Shown piece after piece: positions 29,818-40,639 of a stretch of DNA of 64,000 nt. Below the pieces are notes generated by a model that worked only from the letters and a program-made list of their open reading frames with translations, ran no database searches and was not told the origin of the DNA. The position numbers were made by a program, and so were the translations under genes. Numbering within the stretch: the stretch's first letter is position 1; each line of letters begins with the position of its first letter. Origin of the DNA: Tranzscheliella williamsii (Eukaryota > Basidiomycota > Ustilaginomycetes > Ustilaginales > Ustilaginaceae); NCBI GenBank assembly GCA_023212725.1, contig JALBYF010000026.1, positions 172,619 to 236,618 of the forward strand. Direction: 5' to 3'.

Positions 29818-31905
29818 CTAGTTGCGCGCGGCCGACTTCTTGTTGTGTGCGCGGGTCAGCGCCTTCTTCTTCTGCTCGAGCTTGGCGGCCTCTTCGGCGC
29901 GTTTGCCGGACGAGTAGTGGAGCTTCTCGTAGAGCTTGCGCTGCCGGTTGCTCATCATCATCTTGGACATCTCCTTGGCCTCCTCCTCCTCGGTCTTGTT
30001 GGCCGAGCCGGGTGTGGTGCCGCTCTTCTTGGCTCCCTTCTTGGCCGCCTTGAGCGCGGCCGCATGTTGGGTTCGTACCTCATCCAGCGCGTCTTCGCCG
30101 CCCAGCGCCTCGGCTTCCAGCTCCGCCGCATCCAGCAGCTCCGCCGCCTTGGAGTCCGTCGGGTCCGCTAGCAGCGCAGCAAGCGCCGGCCGCTTGGCAG
30201 CATCCACCGCAGGCTTGGCCTTGGCCCCGTTGGCAGCCTTGGGCTTCCGAGCCGTGGCGGGCGACGCCTCGTCCTGATCGGCTTCTTCCTCCTCCATCTC
30301 CTCATCGGCGTCCTCGTCGACCACCTCCTCGCCTTCGTCCTCCGACTCGTCGTCTTCGTCGACAGCGGCTGCCTCGAGGCCGAGCTGCGCACGCGCCTCC
30401 TCTGGCACATATCCGCCACGTCGTGCGATCTCGGCATCGTCGACAAAGGGGCTCAGATGCGGTGGCAACGTCTGTCCGGGTCCGTAGGGGTCGGTGGGGA
30501 GCAGCTTGCGCGCATTGGCGCAGTCGACGATCCATTGCGGCTGAACAAACACCCGCTTGCCAGCATAGTTAGGCATGCCGTTGGCTGGCAGCGGTCGGTC
30601 GATAATGTGGTGGGTGATGCGAGCGTCATGCTCGTCGACGGTGCTCCCTGAGCCAGCTACCATGTCCCATCCAATTCGTCCCGGCAGCGCGCCAAACGAT
30701 CGCAGTACGAACTCCACCACCGCTCTCGGACATTCTCGCGAGATATAGAAAACGTAGGGTGCAAACAGCTTCTGTGCGGCGCCCTCGTTGGCAGCCGATG
30801 CCGCCTGGATCTCATCAAAGGTCATCAAACGTGCCTCTGACTCCTGCTCCTCTGCCGACTTGGAAGGCTGCTCAACAAAAGTCTCGGCCTCGTCGTCCCC
30901 TTGTGACGTCGCTGACGCTTGCTGGTCCTGCTGCTCGGCCTCGTCGTCCTTGATGCCGCTCTTGCTGATGGCTTTGATCTGTTTCTTGACATCCTTGGCA
31001 GACACTTTCTTCCCGCCCGCCGTTACGACGGTATTCGAAGAGGAAGCTACGTTCTGCTGCGCTTCCGCACCGGTGTTTTCGCCACGCAGAACCGCAGCGC
31101 TGGCAGGGTCAAGGCTCAGAGCACCAAAGCCGGCCGCCTGGTCGTCCTTGGTGGCGTCGAACTTGGGCGGATAGACCAGATTCTCGTCCGAGTACAACTT
31201 GAAAAGGACAAAGCCGAGCAAGGTCTGGTAAAGTTCCAGGAAGGTATACATGATCCTGAAATCAATGTCGGAAGGCATATGCTGGGTGAAGAGGTAAGGC
31301 ACAAGCCATGTGATGGTCTCGCCGTTGACCTCGGCCTGGAAGTAGATACCCTTGATACTGAGAAAGACCTTTTTTAGCGATTTTGTCTTCATGACGTAGA
31401 GTTGCCATTCAGCGCAAAGGCGCGAGCACGTTGCGATGACTTCGGCGGAGACCTTGTCGGTGGCGGGCAGGTTTGCGAAAAGGGTGAGCAGCGAGAGCGC
31501 ATCATCGAGATCCTTGAGCGAGTCGCCAAAGGTAGGATAACGCTCCTTGATGATATGGTCGAGTCTATACGTGGGCTTGTGCTCCTCAAGGTTCTTAGCG
31601 GCGGCCCATTCCCTTCTGCCGATGGCGCGAGAAAGCTTCTTGGCAAAGGACTTGTGCTCTCGCAGCGACTGGAGGACCGGCTCGTGCTGGAGAAAGGCGA
31701 TGTCCTTGGCGAAGAAGAAGGTAGTAGGTGCGGTAGAGCCCTTGTTGGCCTTTCGGATGCTCTTGGGTTGACGAGGAAAGATACCCTTTAGGATGCAGAG
31801 CCTTCGAAAGTCCGCAAGGGTGACCTGAAGCTTCTTGATGGCTTGGTTACGGGTGACATAGTTCTTGGCCGCGCCGGCCTTTCCCTTCTGCTTGATCTTG
31901 GCCAT
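29818..31905 (-). CDS. NOP7: Pescadillo homologue, 60S ribosome biogenesis
   Basis: 695 residues from the ATG at 31905 (start MAKIKQKGKAGAAKNYVTRN); the longer frame starts at TTG. The pescadillo N-terminal domain covers about 1-300 (KKLQVTLADFRRLCILKGIF, PTYRLDHIIKERYPTFGDSL). A BRCT domain follows at about 372-470 (LFAPYVFYISRECPR ... QPQWIVDCANARKLL). Then an acidic Glu/Asp stretch and a Lys-rich, coiled-coil C-terminus (MMMSNRQRKLYEKLHYSSGKR). Known members form the PeBoW (Nop7-Erb1-Ytm1) complex in the nucleolus for 27S pre-rRNA processing. Single exon. Confidence 0.96.
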   Translation of the reverse strand: MAKIKQKGKAGAAKNYVTRNQAIKKLQVTLADFRRLCILKGIFPRQPKSIRKANKGSTAPTTFFFAKDIAFLQHEPVLQSLREHKSFAKKLSRAIGRREWAAAKNLEEHKPTYRLDHIIKERYPTFGDSLKDLDDALSLLTLFANLPATDKVSAEVIATCSRLCAEWQLYVMKTKSLKKVFLSIKGIYFQAEVNGETITWLVPYLFTQHMPSDIDFRIMYTFLELYQTLLGFVLFKLYSDENLVYPPKFDATKDDQAAGFGALSLDPASAAVLRGENTGAEAQQNVASSSNTVVTAGGKKVSAKDVKKQIKAISKSGIKDDEAEQQDQQASATSQGDDEAETFVEQPSKSAEEQESEARLMTFDEIQAASAANEGAAQKLFAPYVFYISRECPRAVVEFVLRSFGALPGRIGWDMVAGSGSTVDEHDARITHHIIDRPLPANGMPNYAGKRVFVQPQWIVDCANARKLLPTDPYGPGQTLPPHLSPFVDDAEIARRGGYVPEEARAQLGLEAAAVDEDDESEDEGEEVVDEDADEEMEEEEADQDEASPATARKPKAANGAKAKPAVDAAKRPALAALLADPTDSKAAELLDAAELEAEALGGEDALDEVRTQHAAALKAAKKGAKKSGTTPGSANKTEEEEAKEMSKMMMSNRQRKLYEKLHYSSGKRAEEAAKLEQKKKALTRAHNKKSAARN

Positions 31906-34553
31906 CGTGTCGACAAGATGTTGATCTGGACACAAGTACACCGAGATGGGTCGATGATGGTGGGGGAACGATACAGAATCGACGATGCGAGAGCAGAGGA
32001 CCCCTAGCAGTTGCAACGAAACTGCTTAGCCGTCACAAGCGGCACTTTGGCTGGCTGGCTGGCGTTCTTCCTTAGCTGCCTGTAAGAGTTCAAGATGGCT
32101 TCAAAATCCAAATTTTTCGATAATCTGGAAAATTTGTTAGATATTGGCGTCTCGCAGACGTCACCTTAGTGCAGTGGTTACTGGTACCAAATGAAGTCAA
32201 TACTATCCGTTTGTAGTTCACTGTCGAAGTCGAAAGGTTTAAAGATAAATTGCTCGGTGAGGTGAAGCTTTGGGGGCTTCGTCTCGTCTGAGTTTATATA
32301 CATGAAGTAGTAGCTAAGGTTTGGGGTGAGAAGTGAAATTGAATATGTACATCGCATAGAATTTTCTTTGATGTGACGCATGGAAACTTTCGGGCACAAG
32401 ACTTGTTTTATCGTGCGAGAGGGGAAGTCGCAGCGTATGGCTTGCAAATCCTAACAAAATTTGCTGGGCAAGGAAGGCACGTGATGGGCAGTACCACTTC
32501 CGATTTCCGTCCCAGAGCTGCAGTCTAACATGCGCGGCTACCTCGTAAACGCCGTGCCATCGCCAAGGCTGACCGCCGAAGGAAGAATCTTCCTGCATGT
32601 GACTTGGCAGCCAGCAGCCAGCAACAATGCTGGTCCGTGATGCTGGCACAGCAGGGAATCGCTAGGATCGTTCTCTCTCTCGTCGCCTACCGTTATCCCG
32701 TTCAGGGTCCGCTAGGTACAAAACCGGAGACTCAACGGCCAGGCTGACTACACCGCTAAAGAAGCTCCGGAAACTCTGGAACGGCTTTGCACCGCCGGCC
32801 TGGCAGTACTTTCCCAGCAGCTAGAACGAGAATGTGTTTCAGGCGGGGTATAGACCGTACCCAAACTTCGGACATCCGTATGGCGCAGCCCAGCGCCGCG
32901 TCTCTGAAACTGCCTGGACCGTCTCGAAAGAGTGCAGCACTCTTATTCGATGTATTTTAGTACAGTAGGATTTGGACGGTGAAGGGTGCGCTTGATCTCC
33001 GACGACCTGCACGTACGGAAACTGTTACTGTGCTGTGGGAAGGCGAAGCAGATCTTAGTCGACATGCAACGTAACTATTCGAGATTATTGCTGTGCGCTG
33101 CGCGTGGATGGCTTGCTGGCGCACTTTTCATAACTCGTTGGCTGTGGGCTTTGGCTCAGTCGGTATTTGGTCAATACAAAACATCCCCCTGACCACGATC
33201 CTCCGCTGAGACTGAAATAGAACCAAAATACGGGGCACGACAGCTACGTACATACGACTGTAGTCGGTGACTGTACTCTGAGGACGCTTGACTTTCGAGT
33301 GGTTTACCGCTGAGGGATCGACAGGAACAAAACATACCCGAGCTGCAGAGAGGATTTGCACCATCGTCCCTTCCTGCGCTGCAGTTTTGGGAAGACGGCA
33401 TTTCGACCAGCAGGCTTATACAAAAGGAATGCCCGTTTGGTGTGCCTCCTGCATGGCCCTAACGACAAGCGGCCCCGGGACTCAGCGCCCACTTCGGCAG
33501 AGGACTGCTAGTCGACGCTGTGGCAGTAGTGTCGTTCGATTCGCATTTCTCTCTTGTCCGCGTTTGGGCGTATCCCTGCTCCATCGCTAGCACGGCCAAC
33601 CCTGCTGATCAAGTCGGCCACCGATTCTTACCCCGTTCTCTTCCTCTCTCCATTCGTCACTCGTTCTCATTCGCCATACACCTTCTTTCCACCCCCCCCC
33701 CCCTCCCCACTCCTCTGGCTCTCGCTCCTCTTGTTCTTTCCTACCCACCCTCGTCACTCTTTCGTCCCGTTGTCTGCCGTCAAAGTTTCGCTCTTGCTCT
33801 ACCGACACTCTCTTGCCATCCACCGCTACCATTTCGCTGCGAAAAGTCTTCTAAACAAGCGAAAGGCATCATCAACGAAACGCTACAATCTTCTCTTGCC
33901 CTTTTTACTACATGTAAGTGGCTTGGGCTTCGTTTGCGGAGGCGATGTGCGGTTGCGGTGAGGCGAAAAGTGGCCATACTTGTCCTTCGTCGTCGTTCGG
34001 CGACTGGGAATCAGGAAGAACACAAGGTTGACAACGTCGTGCAGCCATGCGGATCACAGGTCGCAGCAGACCGAGCCCTGTTCTCGGATGTCGATCACTG
34101 GCAAAGAGTACCGTTGTAGGCCCAGTACGCCGCGGAGGACCCTGCAAGGTGATATGTCACGTCCATCCGTTCGTCGGGCGCCACCAGATCGGGTCGACTA
34201 GATGTAGACCTGCCTGATGAAGCTACGCTGCCACTCCGGCCATCGTCTGTGTTTAGATGTTTGTCGGGCGAGGACACGCCGCGGTCTGACCGGTCTCACC
34301 GACGTTCCTGGCGTGCCGCTGCAGCCTGTCAGTGCGTCGTTAGGTCGACTAACGTGCGGATCACTGACAATGCTTTGCTTACCTCCACCATCTCTCTGAT
34401 TCTTGATTCCTTCCCCCCCCCCCCTGACGTCTGTACGCCGACGGTCGGTGTTGATCACGGCCTGGCTCTTTCCGGTATACACTCTTTCAACGACACTCGT
34501 TCCATTTTGCTGCAACGCTGGACGTTGCTGCCACAGCTCTCCGGATCGTCACG
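31906..34553. other. 2.6-kb region without supported genes
   Basis: Left part (about 32,090-32,450) is distinctly AT-rich compared with the rest of the window. Centre (32,450-33,550) has no frames with domain character. Right part (33,600-33,910) is a pyrimidine-rich leader-like stretch with a C-run at 33,692-33,703. A consensus donor (GTAAGT at 33,914) and an acceptor (GCCACAG ending 34,536) could define a 623-nt 5' UTR intron of the next gene. A second C-run is at 34,413-34,424. Confidence 0.4.
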
Positions 34554-35291
34554 ATGAAGATTTTCGCCACCTGCTCCGCGCTGTTGGCCATGGCCAGCAT
34601 CTCTCTAGTGACTGCCGAGCCGCGAAGGGTGGCACGACAGGCCGACGCTTCGGATGCACCGTCGCCCTTGACGCCGTCTGCTACGCGGGAAGGTACGCCG
34701 CTGCTGATCCAGTGGGACACGACGGAGAACTCGGACTGGAAAAGTATGGAGATCAAGTTCATGACAGGTGCCAACCAGAACATGACCGAGCTGTATACGA
34801 TCGCCACGGACGTCGATGGGACGAGTTCCGGTGCGGGGCAGCTGCAGTGGACGGCGCCCAACGTGAACCCGACGTCGGAGATCTACTTTTTGCAGTTCAC
34901 GCACGACGATCAGGAGCCTCAGTGGACCACGCGATTCGCCATCCAGGATGCCAACGGAGAGACGTCGACGCCTCCGCACGCCAAACAGCCCGAGGGCGAC
35001 AGCATTCCCTGGGGTGTCGGCATGCTTGTCGCGGCCGTGTCTGCGTCCGCATCGGACGCGGCACCGTCTTCCACCTCGGCGGCTACATCTACCAGTTCGG
35101 CTGCGTCCGGCTTCCTTCGCACCACCTCGCTCACGCAGTCTACTTCGTTCCCCACGGTGGCGCCGGCGCAGAGCTCTAGCGTGACCGACGGATTTGCAGG
35201 CATGTCGGGCAATTCGGCCGGCACGCTTTCGGCCGGTTGGACCGCGGTGGTCGCCACCGCCTTTGCCGTCGCCAGCAGCCTGCTCTTGTAG
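34554..35291 (+). CDS. Ser/Thr-rich GPI-anchored cell-surface protein (Kre9/Knh1-type fold)
   Basis: 245 residues from the ATG at 34554. It has a signal peptide (MKIFATCSALLAMASISLVTA) and a small extracellular domain (about 40-145) containing GTPLLIQWDTTENSDWKSM, QNMTELYTIATDVDG and SEIYFLQFTHDDQEPQW, which fits the Ser-Thr-rich GPI-anchored family. A Ser/Thr/Ala stalk follows, and the protein ends in a hydrophobic tail (AVVATAFAVASSLLL) preceded by small residues, typical of a GPI attachment signal. Cell-wall or plasma-membrane surface location is expected. The precise role (wall assembly or adhesion) is not readable. It possibly carries an intron in its 5' UTR. Confidence 0.85.
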   Translation: MKIFATCSALLAMASISLVTAEPRRVARQADASDAPSPLTPSATREGTPLLIQWDTTENSDWKSMEIKFMTGANQNMTELYTIATDVDGTSSGAGQLQWTAPNVNPTSEIYFLQFTHDDQEPQWTTRFAIQDANGETSTPPHAKQPEGDSIPWGVGMLVAAVSASASDAAPSSTSAATSTSSAASGFLRTTSLTQSTSFPTVAPAQSSSVTDGFAGMSGNSAGTLSAGWTAVVATAFAVASSLLL

Positions 35292-36639
35292 CACGGCGCT
35301 GGCGGCCTCAACATGTCACTTTGCGCTGCCTGTTGTGGATCACCCCGCGTTGGGTTCGAATTTCCCTTTCGGCCGTATGTTTTCTCCCTTGTTCAGCAAG
35401 CCTGTGTGTAGCCAGCGCGTCGTTTTTCATCTGCAATGACCGAACAGCGTACGTGAATGGCCGAAGCGTGTTAGAGCCTGGCAAGGGGAGGGGCGCCGCG
35501 GAGATCGTGATGCGGCAGCGCACGCGGCGGCAACGTGCAGAAACCGAGCGCCTCTCGTCGGCGGACGTTCGGAGTTAGCTGGCAGCTGGCGTGCGAGGCC
35601 GCTTCCACCGGAGCGCACTCGCAGCCCGTTCCATCTCGTGCCATCGTGATTCGGGATGGTCTGCGAGCCCGTCGGATCCGCGCTTTCCCCGTGCTCCATC
35701 ACGTAGTCGTTTCGCTGCCGTATGTGTTGCTACTCATTTCCAGGCGACGAGTCGTGCTGGCTCCAGCTTGATAACAGACGACGTAATCAGGTATGACTTC
35801 ATCTTCTATTGCTTAGCAATTGGAGGTTATTGCATCGCGCTGGTTCCATTTGTAATTGTGCTGTAGCGTGGTAAGTGGATTTGTAATTGCAATTCAACTT
35901 GGCGGCGGGCTCTACGAATTTGCGTATAAATGGACATTTCGCCGTTGCGTCAGCAAGGCTGACTTAGCCGCCGCCAGCCCAGCGCAGGCAGCCAGGCCAG
36001 CTACAGCAGAGGACTGTGACTGTCGAGCCGGCCAAGCCAAAGCCAAGCCCAGCGTCTGCGCAGCTTAAACTACGTCGGCCTGCCTGTCTGCGCATCCTGT
36101 CAAGCCGTCCGTCCGAATGGATGACCCGTCGGGTGCGGTACGTTGCTTGGCTGGCTGGTTCGACTCGCTCGCCTCTTCCCGCTTCTTCTGCCTTGGCCTG
36201 CTGTCGTCCTCCGTCTTCCATTCCACCTGATTCTACCCGCGCTCGGCCCCCGCTTCGTCTCTCGCCACCGCATCGCACAGCACCTTCTCTCCACCGCCTC
36301 CACCGCCTTCATCGTCCTCCTCGCCTCGCAGAGCACCTCTCCTCCGCCGCTTCTGCAGTCGACATACATACCGCCGCGCTCTTTGACGCTCGTGGCTTCC
36401 TCTTCCGTGCCGTGACGGATCTTGGCCCACGCCCACCTCCACCCGCAATTCTCGCTACCTATCTCAAGCCGAGCAGATTTATGCCAGCTGCGTCCCTCCT
36501 TGCCTCTGCCACCGCAAGCACGGACGACCATCCGCGGTCCAGCCGCATCTAGACCTCGCCGCCAAGCGTGCCTCTGGCCTGACTCGTCGCTCAGAGCTAG
36601 TCCAATCCATCACCATCGGCAGACCGCGAGTCTGCTCAG
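35292..36639. other. Intergenic, upstream region of the kinase gene
   Basis: No gene seen. It is AT-richer at 35,760-35,930, with TATAAA at 35,925-35,930, followed by a C/T-rich stretch from about 36,150 to 36,600. The kinase ATG is immediately preceded by a CAG, so a 5' UTR intron ending at 36,639 is possible. Confidence 0.4.
35925..35930 (+). promoter_or_regulatory. TATA-box candidate
   Basis: TATAAA about 710 bases upstream of the kinase ATG, just before the pyrimidine-rich leader begins. Plausible core promoter if the leader is long or spliced. Confidence 0.3.
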
Positions 36640-39198
36640 ATGCTCTCCAAGAAGCCCATGGATCCCATCGTCTCCGCCCAAGCCGATGGCGAGGACCGAG
36701 ACGGAAGGGGGATCGTTCACCTCGCCACCCAGGCAAATCAGATGACTCTGGGCGAAAACCCGGACGCTCCTGGCTACACCGCCATCCGTACCCAAGCTCC
36801 TGATCACGCCGATGAGCCAACGCCGGTGGCGAGCCACAGCGAGTTTGTCATCTCCTCACCCACTCTGATGGCCTCTCCCGTTAGCACCGCCGGCCTTGAC
36901 CAGCACGGAGGCATGGTCTCTGGCCCCGTCAACACAGTAGATGGCCCTAGCAAATCCGCCGCCAAGATTCGTACCGACAATCTCAAACAGAAGGGCTTCA
37001 GCGAACGCGCCAGCCATTCCGGTGTCGCTACGCCCATCGGCACCGGTGGCACCTCTCATATGGATCACCACGGCACCAGTTCAGAGCCTCTCTCGCCCGT
37101 TCAGACCGCCTCGGTCCATCTCACCGGGCTCACCAAGCCACTCAGCGCCGCTCTCACCGGCAGCTCCATCCAGCCCGTTCAAGGCGCTGGTGCCAGTGGG
37201 CTCGCCACAGCACGAGGCGTCGACAGCTCGTGCGATGCTTCCGCTGCCGCCACCCCTCCCCAGTTTGTCTTTCCCAAGCTCGGCTCGCGACGTGCCACCG
37301 ACAAGGCCACCAAAAAGCACGTCGACGGCGGTAGCGGAGCCGCCTCGCCCTCGGACCACGAGGGCCACAAGAAAAAGAAAGAGAAGGATGGATCATCCCA
37401 TCATCATACTCCGCTGCATGACCTTCGCAAGTTCCTCCAAAACCACATTGGCCATCACAATAGCGATTCCCGCGGCGACAGCAGCCGCTCGGGCGTCTCG
37501 ACACCCAAACGGCATGGCAAGGATTCGCCTCCGCTCGGTGAGGACCATGCCCACCTGGCCAAGAAGTACGGAAAGTGGGGCAAAGTGCTCGGCTCGGGGG
37601 CCGGAGGCACAGTCCGTCTCATCAAGCGCTCCAAGGATCATACCGTTTTTGCTGTCAAGGAATTCCGGCAGAAACGTGCCGGCGAAAACGAGAAGGAGTA
37701 CATCAAGAAGGTCACCGCCGAATTCTGCATTGGCAGCACGCTTCATCACATCAACATCATTGAGACCATCGACATTATCTCGGATCACGGCCATTACTAC
37801 GAGGTGATGGAGTATGCGCCCTACGACCTCTTTAGCGTCGTGATGAGCGGCAAAATGTGTCGCCAAGAGATCTACTGCATCTTCCGCCAGATCTGCGACG
37901 GTGTAGACTACCTCCATTCCATGGGTCTTGCCCATCGAGATCTCAAGCTGGACAATTGCGTCATGACCACCGGCAATGTGGTCAAGCTGATCGACTTTGG
38001 CACCGCCACCGTCTTCCACTCGCCAGGCAAGAGCAAGGTGGTAGCTACCGGCGTGGTCGGATCGGACCCCTATCTTGCGCCCGAAGTGCTGTCGCAGCAG
38101 ACGTACGACCCGCGGCTGACGGATGTATGGAGTTGTGCCATCATCTTTCTGTGCATGATCCTGCGACGCTTTCCCTGGAAGCTGCCCGATATCAAGGCGG
38201 ATCCAAGCTTCAAGCTGTTTGTCACCTCGCATCCGGAGCTGTGTCGGCCGCCGGATGCCGCTGGCTCGACGCCGGCGAGGAGCGCCAGCACCGACGCGCC
38301 CAGCAGGCAGAGCACGCTGGCCTCGACGACCGGGTCGACTCCCGCCTCGAGCGTCTATGCCAGTCGCGTCAACTCGCACGAACACTCGGCGCTGCGCAAG
38401 ACGCTCGGCATGTCGACCCTCGAACAGGCCGAGGCGGCGGGGGGCGGCGGCGACGACGGCATGCTCATCCGTTCCGCCAAAGAGGCGGGCTACATGACGC
38501 CGCATTCGATCCACTCGAATCCACACTCGCCTGGCATCGAGGAGAGCGACGAGCAGCACGTGCTGGATGGCAGTCATGCAAGCTTGCACGAGGGTGCCAC
38601 TGCATCGCCGAGCGGCCTCTCGCCGGCCGTCTCGTCGCCGGCATCGCCGTCGGAGGGGGGCGATTCTGGACGGCCGACGTCGCATCGGAGTGACAGCGCC
38701 TCGTCGATCTCGTCGCAGACGACGTATACGTCGGGTGCCGCTGACAGCATCTTCCGGCTGCTGCCGCGCGAGACGCGCTCGGCGCTGTCGCGGATGATGG
38801 CGGTGGAGCCGTCGCTGCGCTGCACGCTGGGGGATCTGCTGCGCGGGCGGCGCTTTAGCGACACGGACAGCCCGCTGACGCGGACGCCGGTCATGTCGCG
38901 CTCGAACAGTACCGACATGCTGCGCTCGGCACTCGACGGCGCCCACGCACAGCAGGCCGACGGCGCCGTCTCGCCCAAGGGCATCAGCCGGGACGCGCAC
39001 GCCGCCGGGCTCGGCTCGATCGGCCTCGCGGAATTCGAGGACGACGACGACCAGGGCGACGACTGGCTCAAGGGCATCCGCACCTGCGCCCACATCCTCA
39101 ACGACAGCCGCCCCGGCGAGCAGCCCGACCACCCGCACGTCAAGGTCATGAGCGAGGAAAACAAGCGCAAGCACAGCCTCTTCCACCGCAAAGACTAG
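36640..39198 (+). CDS. HAL4/SAT4-family Ser/Thr protein kinase
   Basis: 852 residues from the ATG at 36640. The N-terminus (~310 residues) is Ser/Thr/Pro/His-rich. The kinase domain starts near 311: [14 protein letters not shown] (P-loop), VFAVKEF (Lys), HRDLKLDN (~432), DFGTATVF (~452), [11 protein letters not shown] and [20 protein letters not shown]. The N-lobe insert and ILRRFPWK fit the fungal NPR/HAL subgroup, which regulates plasma-membrane transporters and potassium uptake. After DPSFKLFV the domain is interrupted by about 170 low-complexity residues. The last kinase helix resumes with [20 protein letters not shown] and [10 protein letters not shown]. The C-terminus is charged. Confidence 0.92.
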   Translation: MLSKKPMDPIVSAQADGEDRDGRGIVHLATQANQMTLGENPDAPGYTAIRTQAPDHADEPTPVASHSEFVISSPTLMASPVSTAGLDQHGGMVSGPVNTVDGPSKSAAKIRTDNLKQKGFSERASHSGVATPIGTGGTSHMDHHGTSSEPLSPVQTASVHLTGLTKPLSAALTGSSIQPVQGAGASGLATARGVDSSCDASAAATPPQFVFPKLGSRRATDKATKKHVDGGSGAASPSDHEGHKKKKEKDGSSHHHTPLHDLRKFLQNHIGHHNSDSRGDSSRSGVSTPKRHGKDSPPLGEDHAHLAKKYGKWGKVLGSGAGGTVRLIKRSKDHTVFAVKEFRQKRAGENEKEYIKKVTAEFCIGSTLHHINIIETIDIISDHGHYYEVMEYAPYDLFSVVMSGKMCRQEIYCIFRQICDGVDYLHSMGLAHRDLKLDNCVMTTGNVVKLIDFGTATVFHSPGKSKVVATGVVGSDPYLAPEVLSQQTYDPRLTDVWSCAIIFLCMILRRFPWKLPDIKADPSFKLFVTSHPELCRPPDAAGSTPARSASTDAPSRQSTLASTTGSTPASSVYASRVNSHEHSALRKTLGMSTLEQAEAAGGGGDDGMLIRSAKEAGYMTPHSIHSNPHSPGIEESDEQHVLDGSHASLHEGATASPSGLSPAVSSPASPSEGGDSGRPTSHRSDSASSISSQTTYTSGAADSIFRLLPRETRSALSRMMAVEPSLRCTLGDLLRGRRFSDTDSPLTRTPVMSRSNSTDMLRSALDGAHAQQADGAVSPKGISRDAHAAGLGSIGLAEFEDDDDQGDDWLKGIRTCAHILNDSRPGEQPDHPHVKVMSEENKRKHSLFHRKD

Positions 39199-39438
39199 TC
39201 CCTCCACCGCCATCCTACCTTGGGCCCACGCCACCTCCCGCCGTTCACCTGCTCTCTGCACCGACCCGGAACTTTGTTTATCGTCTAGTGTCGTTGTGTC
39301 CGTTGCCCCACCACGGCGCGCTGTACCAATACACATGCCTCCCCGCATTGGCCCTGCGATGATCGCCTATCTAGGTTCGTCGTTTGACTGTCTGTGGCGG
39401 CGGCGGAGGGGGAGGGGAGCGAGGTGGAAGAGTAGATT

Positions 39439-39996
39439 TTAGAGGGAGAGTGGTTTTGCGCACTTGCGGTTTTCGATGGTGGCGGAGGGGAGGTGGATCA
39501 TCTGGTGCCAGTTGAGGGGGGTGAGCGGGTGGGGGGAGGGGGACCAGGGGTTGGGGGTGGTGGCGGCGTAGATGACGCCGAGGTGGTTGGCGGCGGTGGA
39601 GAGGTAGTAGGCGCGCGAGTCGCCGAGGGAGAGGACGGCGGCGCGGATCAGGTCGCCGGGGCGGAATGCGTCGGAGAGGCGGAGGGCGTCGGTGGCGGTG
39701 GCGCGCACGTCGGCCGCGCGCACGATCCCGGCAAACTCGCTCGCCACGCCGTCGACCAGCACGATCGCAACGTACGCCGCGCGCGCCGTCACCCGCGTCA
39801 CCCGCCCCACCACCTCCCCGCCCACCCGCGGCACCCCCTCCCCCCCTGCCGCCGACCCCCCCACCACCGACGACAACACATAACCCCCCCGCACATACCT
39901 CCCCCCCCCCACATCACCCTCCACCGGCTGCCCAGGCAACACCAACCCCCCCGCACCCCCGGATCCACCACTCGCCCCAGCTTCCCTGTCGAGCAT
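39439..39996 (-). CDS. CSL4: RNA exosome cap subunit Csl4/EXOSC1
   Basis: 185 residues from the ATG at 39996; the frame stays open upstream to another ATG at 40158 (239 residues), but the shorter form matches the usual ~195-residue size. An N-terminal domain with VLPGQPVEGD and YVRGGYVLSSVVGG is followed by an S1-type domain (VGRVTRVTARAAYVAIVLVDG, FAGIVRAADVRAT, FRPGDLIRAAVLSLGDSRAY, YLSTAANHLGVIYA). The C-terminus has ENRKCAKP, matching the conserved Cys-less zinc-ribbon end of fungal members. It binds the exosome core ring in nucleus and cytoplasm for 3'-5' RNA decay. Divergent from LTV1. Confidence 0.9.
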   Translation of the reverse strand: MLDREAGASGGSGGAGGLVLPGQPVEGDVGGGRYVRGGYVLSSVVGGSAAGGEGVPRVGGEVVGRVTRVTARAAYVAIVLVDGVASEFAGIVRAADVRATATDALRLSDAFRPGDLIRAAVLSLGDSRAYYLSTAANHLGVIYAATTPNPWSPSPHPLTPLNWHQMIHLPSATIENRKCAKPLSL

Positions 39997-40639
39997 CGCA
40001 AGTCGTAGCACCAGGTCAAGTCCAAGTGCAGGGGCAAGGGGCGTGCCGCAATTCGTGAGTCGTGTGGTGTGTGGCTGGGTAGCCTGCTCTGTGTATGTGC
40101 GCAGTGGATGTTGGTGGAAGCTACGCAACGTCGTGCCTATCCACCGCCGCACTGTCATTCACAGCGACCAGCCTGAAGCTTGCAAATCCATGCCAAAATC
40201 CCAGCAGCAGCGCTTCGGCCTAACATGCAGATGCTAAGCAAAATTCTCGCGCGGAAGACGGAAGTGGAGAAGGCGAGGCAAAGAAGACGTTCTTAGCTCG
40301 AATTGATATCACAGATAGAAGATGCGAAATTCTGTAGTCAGTGATTTTTCGTTTTCGTTCTCGTTTTCGTTTTCGAGGTCGGATGGGAGAATTTCGAGCG
40401 AGAATTTGGCTTTCGATGCTGGACAGCTGCGCAGTGGCTGCGGGTAGCAGAGGGGGGGCGAGTGGCAGAGCTGCAGCTGGCGGTGCTCAACAGCAGCAGG
40501 GTGCAGGGAAGGGTGGCTGCGGTGCTTGCTCTCGCCCACCATCCTCCATCATCCCGGCAGCGACGGCAGCGACGGCAACTTTGCAACAGAGGATACGCGG
40601 CTCGAAAAGCAGTGGTGCGGGCGACGAGAGCGAGCAAGA
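39997..40639. promoter_or_regulatory. Bidirectional region CSL4 / LTV1
   Basis: 643 bases between divergent ATGs. It holds a degenerate gttttc microsatellite (40,344-40,375) and a TTTC-rich stretch. Two RNA-metabolism genes may share it. Confidence 0.4.
40344..40375. repeat. gttttc microsatellite
   Basis: About five imperfect copies of a 6-bp unit gttttc (one copy reads gttctc) in the intergenic region. Confidence 0.8.

Noticed and set aside
32178..32447. 89-codon minus-strand frame in the AT-rich block
   Set aside because: No domain features, AT-rich non-coding composition, and no start context of note.
35349..35366. gggttcgaatttccc resembling a tRNA T-arm
   Set aside because: No matching A-box, D-arm or acceptor stem upstream.
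39996..40158. Longer start for CSL4 at 40158
   Set aside because: Adds 54 residues not expected in the family and precedes the VLPGQ region; 39996 gives the usual size, though the longer form is not impossible.
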